From positions 1-64,000 of the forward strand of contig NZ_AKKK01000013.1 of assembly GCF_000281065.1 (NCBI RefSeq): 64,000 nucleotides of DNA, read 5' to 3'. A program made the translations under genes and the position numbers. The stretch comes from Arthrobacter sp. M2012083 (lineage in GTDB: Bacteria > Actinomycetota > Actinomycetes > Actinomycetales > Micrococcaceae). Shown one piece after another: positions 45,862 through 54,814 of this stretch; the first letter of the stretch is position 1; the number at the start of each line of letters is the position of its first letter. Under the pieces are notes generated by a model that saw only the letters and a program-made list of their open reading frames with translations, did not search any database and had not been told where the DNA came from.

Positions 45862-46395
45862 GTGGACATGCCAAGACGCGCTATCGTCCAGCTTGGCCTA
45901 GCCGGTCTCGTTCTTACAGGCTGCTCGGTCAAGGTCGTTGAAAATGTTGAGCCATTCAGGCTGGGCGTGACGAATGCCGGCGATGCCGACAAACCACGCG
46001 TCGAAAGACCCGAACCAGTAAAGCGCTATCAATTTGAGTGCCGCGGAATTAATGGAAATCCGCTCATCATCTTGTCGAGCCTTGAAGAGGTCTGGGCCAA
46101 CACTCAATACAAGAAATTCGCAGACGTCGTGGTCACATATGTGGGCCCTCAACCCCGGGTTTTGGAAGCGGAAGAAAATGCCGCGGTAAATGTCGCTCTG
46201 GAAGCGGGCGCCGTTGGCACCCGCAATGACATTTGCCTCGCAATTATCAAAGCCTGCACCAGAAACAATCCGCCAACCATAAGTACGGCACTCTATGGGC
46301 TTGGCGGCGTTCCCATCGTCAAGGGAGCGCTCACTCTGGCGCCCATGGCACCGCAGGCCGCAGTCCTGACCAAGTGGCTGAAGGAAGTGGCGTGA
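45862..46395 (+). CDS. Lipoprotein of unknown function (paralogue B)
   Basis: The 177-residue protein has a lipoprotein signal (VQLGLAGLVLTGCS). It shares SLEEVWANTQYKKFADVVVTYVGP (landmark SLEEVWANTQY and YVGP) with the neighbouring lipoprotein, and a cysteine after the alanine-rich stretch. GTG 45862 and ATG 45868 are both possible starts. Its stop codon overlaps the ATG of the large FG-GAP gene by one base, so it may be co-expressed with it. Function unknown. Confidence 0.68.
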   Translation: MDMPRRAIVQLGLAGLVLTGCSVKVVENVEPFRLGVTNAGDADKPRVERPEPVKRYQFECRGINGNPLIILSSLEEVWANTQYKKFADVVVTYVGPQPRVLEAEENAAVNVALEAGAVGTRNDICLAIIKACTRNNPPTISTALYGLGGVPIVKGALTLAPMAPQAAVLTKWLKEVA

Positions 46396-49300
46396 TGGAA
46401 CGGCAGATAAGGCGCGACGGCGGTTGGCAGCTTCGCGGACACAAGCTCACCACGGTTTTGGCTGCGGTTCTTCTGACGGTTGCAGGTATGACAGCGGTGG
46501 TCTCCAGTACCCCCGCACACGCCGACCAACAGAAACAAATCATTGGAATCGGGCTCACCAAGCCGGCCGGAACGGTTCTGGACCCCATCGGCAGGATGTG
46601 GGTTTCCGACAGTGTGGCCGGATTCTGCCGGATGTCCGAACCAGTCAATGGCAACGCGGGCACCCTTGAACAAGACACGTGCCTGGGCGGGAGCCTGCCC
46701 GGAGCAGGGCCCGGACCAAAAGTGCCCGGGGTGTCCATCGTGCTCGACCCGACGCCTGGCTCGATCGGCAACGGCGACGAAACCGTCTTCATCCCGGATT
46801 CAGCAGTTGGCAGTTCGCACCTTGTACGAGCCGTATGGAATCCGCCGCTGGACCTCTTCGAATACAGCAGCACGCTGACGGTCCTCGACGGCGACGTCCG
46901 CCCGAACGCAGTATCAGACGGCCCGGACGGCAACATCTATTTGTCGTTCGCCAACGCCCGCTCCATCATCAAGATCGTTGATCCGACCATCATGCACCCA
47001 AGCATCGAATCCATCGCGTCTGTCAGCACCCGGGCACTCGGCCTTGTGGCAGCAGGCTATGACAGCAATGGACATGTCAGTGTCTATGTACTGGAAACCA
47101 CTGGCCTACGGGCGTTCTCTGCCCCGGGCAACGGCGAAATGACAGATTACGTACCCCTGGCTTCCTACAACGTCGGCGTCGCAGCGTCGATCTTCTACGA
47201 CTACGACGCCCACGTCATCTACACGGGGACGAGCAGTGGAACTACTGCGGGAACAGATAAGGTGTCACGCCTCAATCTCACGAATGGCAGCGTAGACAAC
47301 CAATGGGCCTTGGGCTTCAGCAAGATCAGCGGCCTTGGTATGCGCGGTGGCCAACTGCTGGTCCTGGACGATCCTGGACAGTTGAGCTCCCCTCCGGGAA
47401 CCGGCAGGGGCAGCATCAGCATCCTTGGCGGCGCTGTAGCCAAAATTACTTCCGGCCCCACGCTGGCGAGTGGTGCACAAGCACCCAACCCCGGATTCAC
47501 CAACGACACCACCCCCACGTTCGGTGTGGCAGCGGAACCAGCAGGTAGCGCTTTGGAGTGCTCCATGGGTGGCGCTTGGGTGGCCTGTACCGGCGGAACG
47601 TACACGTCAACTGCACTGAACAACGGACCGCAGACGTTCTCCGTCAGGCCGGCCCCCGGCGGGGTTCCGGTTTCACGGACCTTCGTAGTGGACACGGTCG
47701 CCCCGGTTGCGCCGGTCTTCACTGCCCCGAACAGTGGTCAAGTGGTCAACGGCAAACCTGTCCTCGGCGCCACTTTCGAGCCAGGAACAACCCTCTCCTG
47801 TTCTGTTGATTCCACTGCCGATGCCTCTTTCCAGACCTGCGTACCGGGCGACACCTTCACGCTAACAACTGAGGGTACGCATACCTTGAGGATCCGAAGC
47901 ACAGACTCAGCCGGAAATGTCAGCCCTGCTGCTGCACAGACCGTGACAGCTGATCTGACGGCCCCCCAGGTAGCCATCTCGGCTCCGGCCAGCGGGGCCA
48001 CGGTGGGAGCCGGGTACCAGTTCCAGTTCGCCTCCACCTCTCCGGATGTGGCGGGGTTCCGCTGCCGCTTGGGAACCGATGCTTTCACCGCATGCACCTC
48101 GCCAAAGGTCTATGCCGATATTGCCAACGGACCCAACAGGTTTGAGGTAGAGGCCCGGGATGTTGCCGGCAACACCACCGTCGCGGGCGTCAACTTCACC
48201 GTCTTCGTGGCGGACACGACACCACCTACAGTGACGGCCAGTCCCCTGGGCGGAACGTACGGTCCGGCGACCAAGGTCACGCTGACCGCGAATGAAGCCG
48301 ACGCCAAAATCTACTACACGGAAAATGGCACGACTCCTACTGCGGCGAGCACGCTCTACACCGGTCCCATCACGATGGGAAGCAAGACCATCACGTACAT
48401 GGCCGTCGACGCATCCAACAATGCCTCCGCGCCCCAAAGCCAGGTGTACGTGTTGGACAATGTTGCGCCAACCGTGACGGCCAGCCCACAAGGCGGAAGC
48501 CTCGCCCTCGGGCAAAAGGTCACTTTGACCACAGAGACCGGCGCGAAGATCTACTACACCACCAACAACTCCACTCCGACGGTTTCCAGCCCCAGCGGGA
48601 CCACAACGGTGACGGTGACCCCGACGGCAACCACAACGGTCAAGTACTTCGCCGTTGATGCCGCAGGAAACCAATCCGCAGTAGCCTCGCAGACATACAC
48701 GTTGCCTGCGGCGCCAACCAACACCTGGAAGGACTACAACTCCGACGCCAAGAATGACGTCTTGGCCAGGGACGCCGCCGGTACTTTGTGGCTCTACCCC
48801 GGCAATGGCACAGGCGGATGGCTGGGCAAGGTCAACACGGGTACTTCGTGGAACAACTACAACCTGATTGTCCCAACGCGGGACTTCAGCGGGGACGGTC
48901 GAAGTGATGTCCTGGCCAGAGATGCGTCCGGGCAGATGTGGCTCTTCAAAGGAAACGGCGTGGGCGGCTGGCAAGCTCCTGAGGCAGCGGGCGCAGGCTG
49001 GAGCGGTATGACGTCCGTGATCGCCCCCGGCGATTTCAGCGGGGACGGCAAATCCGATGTCCTGGCGAGGGACTCCTCTGGAGTCCTGTGGCTCTACAAG
49101 GGCGACGGCTTGGGCAAGTTCAGCACGGGCCGGACCCAAGTAGGGGCAGGTTGGAACGTCATGAATGCCATATTCAGCACGGGCGATTTCAACGGCGACT
49201 CAAAGACTGATGTGTTGGCCCGGGATACTGCAGGTGCCCTGTGGCTCTACCCCGGCAATGGCAGCAGTGGGTGGGGCAGCCGCTCACAAATCGGAAGCGG

Positions 49301-49478
49301 ATGGAACGGCATGACAGCGTTGCTCGGACCGGGAGACTTCAACGGGAACGGCAAAGCTGATGTACTTGCCCGGGACGCCAACGGCAACCTGTGGCTCTAC
49401 CCCGGCAATGGTTCGGGGGGCTGGCTCGCTTGGGGCCAGGTGGGCAACGGATGGCAAGGATTCACGTCACTCCCCTGA
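46395..49478 (+). CDS. Secreted FG-GAP / CHB_HEX_C repeat protein, 1027 residues
   Basis: The protein has a signal peptide (TTVLAAVLLTVAGMTAVVSS) and a propeller-like N-terminal part (about 50-350). Ig-like modules (360-610) and two chitobiase-C-terminal-like repeats (IYYTENGTTPTAAST and IYYTTNNSTPT) follow. Five FG-GAP repeats (about 770-1025) show DFSGDGRSDVLARD and WLYPGNG. No enzymatic signature is seen. The ATG 46395 overlaps the stop of the lipoprotein by one base; a longer frame from 46233 overlaps coding sequence and lacks a signal peptide at its own N-terminus. It probably binds surface glycans. Confidence 0.8.
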   Translation: MERQIRRDGGWQLRGHKLTTVLAAVLLTVAGMTAVVSSTPAHADQQKQIIGIGLTKPAGTVLDPIGRMWVSDSVAGFCRMSEPVNGNAGTLEQDTCLGGSLPGAGPGPKVPGVSIVLDPTPGSIGNGDETVFIPDSAVGSSHLVRAVWNPPLDLFEYSSTLTVLDGDVRPNAVSDGPDGNIYLSFANARSIIKIVDPTIMHPSIESIASVSTRALGLVAAGYDSNGHVSVYVLETTGLRAFSAPGNGEMTDYVPLASYNVGVAASIFYDYDAHVIYTGTSSGTTAGTDKVSRLNLTNGSVDNQWALGFSKISGLGMRGGQLLVLDDPGQLSSPPGTGRGSISILGGAVAKITSGPTLASGAQAPNPGFTNDTTPTFGVAAEPAGSALECSMGGAWVACTGGTYTSTALNNGPQTFSVRPAPGGVPVSRTFVVDTVAPVAPVFTAPNSGQVVNGKPVLGATFEPGTTLSCSVDSTADASFQTCVPGDTFTLTTEGTHTLRIRSTDSAGNVSPAAAQTVTADLTAPQVAISAPASGATVGAGYQFQFASTSPDVAGFRCRLGTDAFTACTSPKVYADIANGPNRFEVEARDVAGNTTVAGVNFTVFVADTTPPTVTASPLGGTYGPATKVTLTANEADAKIYYTENGTTPTAASTLYTGPITMGSKTITYMAVDASNNASAPQSQVYVLDNVAPTVTASPQGGSLALGQKVTLTTETGAKIYYTTNNSTPTVSSPSGTTTVTVTPTATTTVKYFAVDAAGNQSAVASQTYTLPAAPTNTWKDYNSDAKNDVLARDAAGTLWLYPGNGTGGWLGKVNTGTSWNNYNLIVPTRDFSGDGRSDVLARDASGQMWLFKGNGVGGWQAPEAAGAGWSGMTSVIAPGDFSGDGKSDVLARDSSGVLWLYKGDGLGKFSTGRTQVGAGWNVMNAIFSTGDFNGDSKTDVLARDTAGALWLYPGNGSSGWGSRSQIGSGWNGMTALLGPGDFNGNGKADVLARDANGNLWLYPGNGSGGWLAWGQVGNGWQGFTSLP
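48788..48808 (+). repeat. DNA repeat in FG-GAP region, copy 1
   Basis: This 21-base stretch encoding the start of WLYPGNG is identical at 49241 and 49391, showing recent duplication of repeat units in the gene. Confidence 0.8.
49241..49261 (+). repeat. DNA repeat in FG-GAP region, copy 2
   Basis: Second exact copy of the 21-base WLYPGNG-encoding stretch. Confidence 0.8.
49391..49411 (+). repeat. DNA repeat in FG-GAP region, copy 3
   Basis: Third exact copy of the 21-base WLYPGNG-encoding stretch. Confidence 0.8.
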
Positions 49479-49506
49479 GAGGGGCCGGACATAGCTTGCC
49501 GTTTTG

Positions 49507-49545
49507 AGGGGTGCATCGGAGAATATCCGGTGCACCCCTTTCGTC
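49507..49545 (+). terminator. Terminator after the FG-GAP gene
   Basis: AGGGGTGCATCGG pairs with CCGG-TGCACCCCT around AGAATAT and is followed by TTCGTCTG. The T-rich tail is moderate. Confidence 0.65.
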
Positions 49546-49691
49546 TGCTGCCGGCGGCGAAGCCGGCTCCCTTCCACAGAAGGTATCCAACAATGAACTA
49601 GACTGAGGGTTTGCAAGGAACTCGTGACAACAGCGTTGCGGGCTGCGGCTGGCGTTCAAGAATTCGTCGGCACGAACTACCGAGGAGAGTC

Positions 49692-50447
49692 TTGACTTTC
49701 GACCAGGCAGGCCAACCGGATCTCTCCGTTGTGATCCCGGTCTATAACGGAGAACGGATATTGGCGGCAACAATGGCCCGTCTTTCCGGCTACTTGACCA
49801 GTGGCACCTCCGAGATCATCATCGTGGAGAACGGTTCTTCCGACAACACACTTGAGGTCGCCCTCAAGCATGCGGTAGACACTCCCAACGTGACGTTCCA
49901 GGTTCTCCAGAGCCAAAAGGGCATGGGCAATGCCTATCGCCGGGGCATCCAAGCCAGCTCCGGCCGTAGAGTGCTTCTCACCGCCGACGATCTGCCCTTC
50001 GGCACCGATGATCTCGACGAAGACAAGAAGCTCGAAACCAAACCGCACATTGTCATCGGTTCGAAGGCCCACAAGGACTCGATCACCGAGCGCAGTGTTA
50101 TCCGCGGCATTACCACTTTCGGGTTCAAAACCCTGCGACAGGTAATACTTGGATCCAAGATCGGCGACTCCCAAGGAACGTTGATCGTCGACGGCGACTG
50201 GCTTCGCAGCATGGTTGACCGCTTCGATGACCCCGGGTTCCTTTTCAGCACCCAGGTTGTCTACGCCGCTGAGAAGCAGGGTTTCAGGATCGTCGAAGTG
50301 CCCGTCACGCTGGCTCCCGACGACGAACCAGGCGAAACCACCATCCGTACTGCCGACGTCGTAAAGATGTTCAAAGGGCTGGTAGCCATGCGCCGCCGTC
50401 GGCATGAGTTCGCGGTGGCGCCAAGCGCGGGAACGCATGCCTCATGA
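49692..50447 (+). CDS. Glycosyltransferase family 2 (DPM/polyprenyl-type)
   Basis: The 251-residue protein has LSVVIPVYNGERILAAT at its start, VENGSSDNT, and TADDLPFGTDD where the metal-binding Asp motif of GT-A enzymes lies. No membrane segment is evident. Such enzymes move a sugar from a nucleotide donor to polyprenyl phosphate or a glycan. The TTG start at 49692 follows GAGGAG; an upstream ATG (49611) lacks a ribosome site. It overlaps the next gene by four bases. Confidence 0.78.
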   Translation: MTFDQAGQPDLSVVIPVYNGERILAATMARLSGYLTSGTSEIIIVENGSSDNTLEVALKHAVDTPNVTFQVLQSQKGMGNAYRRGIQASSGRRVLLTADDLPFGTDDLDEDKKLETKPHIVIGSKAHKDSITERSVIRGITTFGFKTLRQVILGSKIGDSQGTLIVDGDWLRSMVDRFDDPGFLFSTQVVYAAEKQGFRIVEVPVTLAPDDEPGETTIRTADVVKMFKGLVAMRRRRHEFAVAPSAGTHAS

Positions 50448-51472
50448 CGGGTTCAATCGCGGAAACACCTTCCAATGACAACGATCTGAATCCGGAACAG
50501 CCGCCTGTAAAGAGCACCAAGGCAAAGCTGGTCGACTTCGCCCGGCGCGCCTTGGTAGTGATCGTGTTCGCAGCCGCGGTGTATTTCATTGCTGTCCAAT
50601 GGCCACAAGTCCAAGCCACTGTCTTCGCCCTCCAATGGTGGCAGGTCCTGCTGTCCCTGCTGGCGCTCATCCCTGGCGTTCTTCTGGGAATGTACATGTG
50701 GCGGGTGGTCATGGCGAGTCTGCTGAGGTCGGTAGACATTGAACCCCAAGGTTTGGTGCTGAACCAGATTTACCTCGTCGGCCAGATCGGCAAATACCTG
50801 CCCGGTTCCGTGTGGGCCTTCGTGCTACAGATGGAGCTTGGCCGTAAAAACGGCATTGCGCGCGCGCAGGTTTTTGTAGCATCCCTGGTGAGCACCGGAA
50901 TCACCATTGGCGCGGCCCTGGTGGTTGGAGCATCTGCCCTTCCAATCCTGGTCCAACGGCAGCCCAATTTGCAGTGGCTGTACGTCATACTCCCCGTAGT
51001 CATCCTGGCGATGAACCCGAACGTCGTGACTTTCCTGGTCAATATCGTCCTGCGAGTGTTCCGCCGGCCTCCGCTCCCCGAACGAATTCAGGCCAACACC
51101 ATGGTGAAGGCCTTCATTCTTGGCGTCCTGATGTACCTGTGCTTCGGCCTGCATCTGTGGATCCTGGTTGGTCATGAGGCCACTCTGGACCTCGCAACTT
51201 TCTTGGTGCTGACTGGTGCATTGGCTCTTGGAATGACGCTCGGGGTGCTGGCATTCCTGCTTCCCGCCGGCGTAGGTGCCCGCGAAGCGATCTTGATCCT
51301 TGCCCTGGCCGGAATGATGAGCGCCGGTGCCGCGACGGCAATCGCTGCCCTTTCACGAATCATGTTCACGATCGCCGATCTGTTGTGCGTCGGGATCGCC
51401 TTTGTTCACTTCCGGTGGCGGCAACAGTCCGCTTCCAAGACCTCCGTAGACTCCACGTCCGAGGCCAAGTAG
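50444..51472 (+). CDS. Membrane protein of the lysylphosphatidylglycerol-synthase TM family
   Basis: The 342-residue protein has about eight hydrophobic segments and the motif KYLPGSVWAFVLQMELGRKNG, landmarked here as KYLPGSVWAFVLQ, typical of the LPG_synthase_TM/UPF0104 family that often accompanies GT2 genes in polyprenyl-glycan operons. It may act as a flippase-like partner of the preceding glycosyltransferase. The four-base overlap with that gene supports a shared role. The exact function is unknown. Confidence 0.75.
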   Translation: MTGSIAETPSNDNDLNPEQPPVKSTKAKLVDFARRALVVIVFAAAVYFIAVQWPQVQATVFALQWWQVLLSLLALIPGVLLGMYMWRVVMASLLRSVDIEPQGLVLNQIYLVGQIGKYLPGSVWAFVLQMELGRKNGIARAQVFVASLVSTGITIGAALVVGASALPILVQRQPNLQWLYVILPVVILAMNPNVVTFLVNIVLRVFRRPPLPERIQANTMVKAFILGVLMYLCFGLHLWILVGHEATLDLATFLVLTGALALGMTLGVLAFLLPAGVGAREAILILALAGMMSAGAATAIAALSRIMFTIADLLCVGIAFVHFRWRQQSASKTSVDSTSEAK

Positions 51473-51569
51473 CGGGTGGCGGCGGACGCTCTCCGGCATT
51501 CCGTGACCACGGCAGTCTTCCAGGCCAATATCAATACTTATGCCGCGCGCTAAGGAGCAAGCTAAGACC

Positions 51570-53813
51570 ATGACAGCAGGTACCTCCGGGGCTACTGCCC
51601 AGCGCCCCCCGGTCACCCGGCGGCGCTACTTCATGCAGCACGACTGGCATTGGGGAATTGTCACTGCCGCTATAGCGGCAGTTGCCTCCATCATTCCCCG
51701 ACTGTTCAATCCCACGTTCTACTACTGGGATGACATGATGCAGTCATTCCTCCCATTGTGGCGGCATATGGGCGAGGAGATACGGTCCGGTCGATTCCCA
51801 TTGATGGAACCAGGCGGCTGGGTCGGCGGCAACATCGTGGCCGAGGTTGGTTACGGCATTTTCAACCCGGTCAACATCGTCAACTCAGTTATCGTCTCGA
51901 ACTTCGAGAACCTGTCTCTGGCGAGCTATTTCATCATCGTGCAATTCATCGCGTTGCTGGCGTTCGGGACGTTCATGCTCGCCCGCGACTACGGTTCCAA
52001 CAGGCCACTCGCCCTGGCTGCCGGCGTAGCCATTCCCTTCAGCGGATTCACGCTCTTCTACGAGGCCGCCCGCTGGCCGGGCGGCCTGATGGCCTTCGCC
52101 TGGATTACCGTCTTCTGGTGGTCTGTTCGCCGCTACGCGCGTCGCAACACCTCTCCGTTCCTGCCGTTCCTCTTGGGCTTCCTCACGATGACCGCCGGAA
52201 ACCCCTACGGTGCCATTGGCGTCATCCTGGTTCTCGCTGCAGTCGCCGTCGAGCTGATGCTCATGAGGCACTGGCGTCGGCTTATTCCCATCGTCATCGT
52301 GGGTGCACTGGTGGGTTTGACCGCAGTCCTGGTCTACTTCCCCTTGCCCCTCAGCTCGGCCGTCACCGTGAGGCAGCAAAGCGAAATCCTGAATGACCTC
52401 TTCCTTTCCCCGGATATGTCATCGTTGCTGACCATGAGCACCTCGTCCATGAGGCCCCGGATCAACAACTTCTGGGCTCCCATAGACAACGTCCCGTCCA
52501 GTTACTTGGCGTGGTTTGTCCTACCGTTGCTTCCGTGGCTGGATTTCCGCAGCTTTAGGAACCGCTCGCGTCAGATTTTCAGTATCTACATCATTACGGG
52601 AATCTACTTCCTGCTGACCTTCGCTCCCTCCCAGGTGCTTGTGTTCCGCTGGCCCATTCGGCTCATTGAGTATGTATACCTCGGTGTCATCGTCCTCGTC
52701 GCAGTCGTGGCCTCAGCGGGCCTGAAGACCACGTCGTGGAAAAAGCGGCTATTCATAACGGTGGCCATCCTTGGTTTTGGAACCTACCGGGCGTGGTCCA
52801 TGGTGCCCGAGGGCGGCAAATGGCAGGTCTTCACCTTGGCCGTGACGTTGGGTTTGGTGGGGCTGGCAGTCCTGGGTTGGAAGCGATTCGGCTACCGCGG
52901 CCTCGCAGCCGTCATGGTGGTCGGCACAATCGCCACGCTTGGAATGCAGTCCAGGCAGTTCGTCCCCCACAACGCTGTTGCCGGGATCGGTTCCCCCGTG
53001 GATGCAGACACGCTTCGTGACTCAACCAGTAACTACAGGGGTAACACCATTCAGATCTTCAACACCATGAAGATTACAGGAGAGGAATTCACTGAGGGCC
53101 GTCTCCTGTATGGCAATCAGATCCTCAATGCCGATGTGAACAACAGCATGGGCCGGTACAGCGGGATCAGCTTCACCACGTACGTGAACGCGTTGTGCAT
53201 GAATTACCGCGGGGAGACTTGTCCACTGGCCTACACTGAGCTGTTCAAGCAGGCATCCAGTGAAATTGATGTTACTTTGGCAGATGTCCTCCAAGTGGAG
53301 ACTGTGGCCGTCCAAAAAACGTTGATCGCCCCGGACCAACTGAACGTAGCCCCGGGCTGGAGGATCGTGGCCTCGGATGAGACCAGGACAATCCTCCAGC
53401 GGGAGAACCCACTACCCTATCCTGGTACCGTTTCCTGGGCTTCCGACGGTATCTCTGTGCAGGATGCTGTCAGGAACGGCAACGATGAACACATCACGCT
53501 GTCCGGAGACGGCAGCGCCGGGAAGTTGACACTCGCCCGTCTCGCTTGGCCCGGGTACACCGTCACTGTTGATGGGGAGCCGCAGAAGCTCACTCAGGGC
53601 CCAGCGGGAGTAATACTGGTGGACGTTCCGGCCGGCGCCACCTCAGTGGACGTAGCCTTCACGACGCCGGGCCTCACCATGGGCCTTGCCGCTCAAGCAG
53701 TCGCGTGGTTTGGGATCTTGGTGTTCACTGTTTTCCATTACATCCGCCGGCATCGCCGGACTAAGTCGGAAGAGCATGTCGTCCACGCGCCAGCTGAAAA
53801 GGTTTCTGTCTAG
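51570..53813 (+). CDS. Large YfhO/GT-C-like membrane protein
   Basis: The 747-residue protein has about 12-13 hydrophobic segments in its first 520 residues, opened by NPTFYYWDDMMQSFLPLWRHM (landmark YYWDDMMQSFLP) with the acidic residues expected of GT-C or YfhO enzymes. A soluble C-terminal part (about 520-720) and a final helix follow. It probably transfers a sugar from a lipid donor in wall polymer assembly. The ATG 51570 is preferred: AGGAG precedes it, while the ATG at 51540 has none. Confidence 0.65.
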   Translation: MTAGTSGATAQRPPVTRRRYFMQHDWHWGIVTAAIAAVASIIPRLFNPTFYYWDDMMQSFLPLWRHMGEEIRSGRFPLMEPGGWVGGNIVAEVGYGIFNPVNIVNSVIVSNFENLSLASYFIIVQFIALLAFGTFMLARDYGSNRPLALAAGVAIPFSGFTLFYEAARWPGGLMAFAWITVFWWSVRRYARRNTSPFLPFLLGFLTMTAGNPYGAIGVILVLAAVAVELMLMRHWRRLIPIVIVGALVGLTAVLVYFPLPLSSAVTVRQQSEILNDLFLSPDMSSLLTMSTSSMRPRINNFWAPIDNVPSSYLAWFVLPLLPWLDFRSFRNRSRQIFSIYIITGIYFLLTFAPSQVLVFRWPIRLIEYVYLGVIVLVAVVASAGLKTTSWKKRLFITVAILGFGTYRAWSMVPEGGKWQVFTLAVTLGLVGLAVLGWKRFGYRGLAAVMVVGTIATLGMQSRQFVPHNAVAGIGSPVDADTLRDSTSNYRGNTIQIFNTMKITGEEFTEGRLLYGNQILNADVNNSMGRYSGISFTTYVNALCMNYRGETCPLAYTELFKQASSEIDVTLADVLQVETVAVQKTLIAPDQLNVAPGWRIVASDETRTILQRENPLPYPGTVSWASDGISVQDAVRNGNDEHITLSGDGSAGKLTLARLAWPGYTVTVDGEPQKLTQGPAGVILVDVPAGATSVDVAFTTPGLTMGLAAQAVAWFGILVFTVFHYIRRHRRTKSEEHVVHAPAEKVSV

Positions 53814-53850
53814 GCAGCCGTGCATGCCCCAGTGGCACCTGAAACGTAGA

Positions 53851-53888
53851 AGAGCGTCCGTTCCTCACAGGGAGCGGGCGCTCTTTTC
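53851..53888 (+). terminator. Terminator of the YfhO-like gene
   Basis: AGAGCGTCCGTTCC pairs with GGAGCGGGCGCTCT, with two G-U pairs, and is followed by TTTTCTTG. Confidence 0.8.
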
Positions 53889-54003
53889 TTGTTGCCTACA
53901 AAGGCCCGCTAGGAGCATTCACGGACGGTGCGAGGCGTGCTGAGTGTGACGTTGATGCTTTCTATTGATGCACGGCCTTTGATTCCTGCTCCGGGGTACG
54001 GCA

Positions 54004-54044
54004 AAGGCCACCTCCCATCTTTAGAGAAGATGGGAGGTGGCCTT
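54004..54044 (-). terminator. Terminator of the polysaccharide ABC exporter operon
   Basis: An approximately 18-bp perfect stem, AAGGCCACCTCCCATCTT with its complement, has a short loop and lies after the stop of the ATP-binding gene on the minus strand. It is followed by TTTGCC. Confidence 0.75.
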
Positions 54045-54082
54045 GACGCCACATCAGTACGCGGTCACCTAAGGAGTGTCGG

Positions 54083-54814
54083 CTAGTTGCTATCCCGCAG
54101 CCAAGCTACAGCTTCCTTGGCAGGGCCTTCAAATTGCACCGTGCCGGAGGAAAGCACCACTCCCCTATCGCATATGCGTGAGATCATGTCGAGGTCATGG
54201 CTGACCACCACCAGGGTCCGTCCTTCCGCCGAAAGTTGTTTGATCTTGGCCAAACACTTCTTCTGGAAAGGTTCATCGCCAACAGCCAGGATCTCGTCCA
54301 CCAGGAAAATGTCCGGCTGCGTGTGGACTGCTACGGCGAAAGCCAGCCGCAGGAACATACCGGAGGAGTAGAACTTCACTTCAGTGTCAATGAACTGTTC
54401 TATTTCAGAGAACGCGACGATCTCGTCGAACTTCTCGTTGATTTCCTGCTCGGTCATTCCCAGAATGGCGGCATTGAGGAAGACGTTTTCACGCCCGGAC
54501 AAGTCCGGGTGGAATCCTGCTCCCACCTCAATGAGCCCGGCTACGCGACCCTTTGTGCGGACTGTTCCCTTGTCGGGCAGGATGACGCCCGATATGAGTT
54601 TGAGCAGTGTGGACTTTCCTGAGCCGTTGAACCCCAACAGTGCCACGGTCTCCCCCGGCTGAATCTCGAAGCTCACATCGTGGAGAGCATCGAACTTCTT
54701 GCTGAGGTCGCTTTTCCGACCCTTGACCAACCAAACGAGGGTCTCCTTGAGGGAGTGCGAATGGCGGAGATTGAATGTCTTCTTAAGGCCCTTGACGATT
54801 ATTGCGGCGCCCAT
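54083..54814 (-). CDS. Polysaccharide ABC exporter ATP-binding protein (Wzt-like)
   Basis: The 243-residue ATPase has Walker A GFNGSGKST and the Wzt/TagH-type sequence FNAAILGM...EINEKFDEIVAFSEIEQFID (landmarks FLNAAILGM and EQFIDTEV), with Walker B IFLVDEILAVGD. It lacks the C-terminal carbohydrate-binding extension found in some Wzt proteins. It starts immediately after the permease stop. The pair would export a finished wall polysaccharide. It resembles the mycobacterial Rv3781-type ATPase by memory. Confidence 0.87.
   Translation of the reverse strand: MGAAIIVKGLKKTFNLRHSHSLKETLVWLVKGRKSDLSKKFDALHDVSFEIQPGETVALLGFNGSGKSTLLKLISGVILPDKGTVRTKGRVAGLIEVGAGFHPDLSGRENVFLNAAILGMTEQEINEKFDEIVAFSEIEQFIDTEVKFYSSGMFLRLAFAVAVHTQPDIFLVDEILAVGDEPFQKKCLAKIKQLSAEGRTLVVVSHDLDMISRICDRGVVLSSGTVQFEGPAKEAVAWLRDSN

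Noticed and set aside
46233..46394. Longer N-terminus for the FG-GAP protein
   Set aside because: The extension overlaps the preceding lipoprotein gene and would bury the signal peptide; the ATG at 46395 is better.
47907..49139. A 410-codon minus-strand frame over the FG-GAP gene
   Set aside because: It lies opposite the repeats and its apparent repeats mirror them; no signal peptide or start signal is visible.
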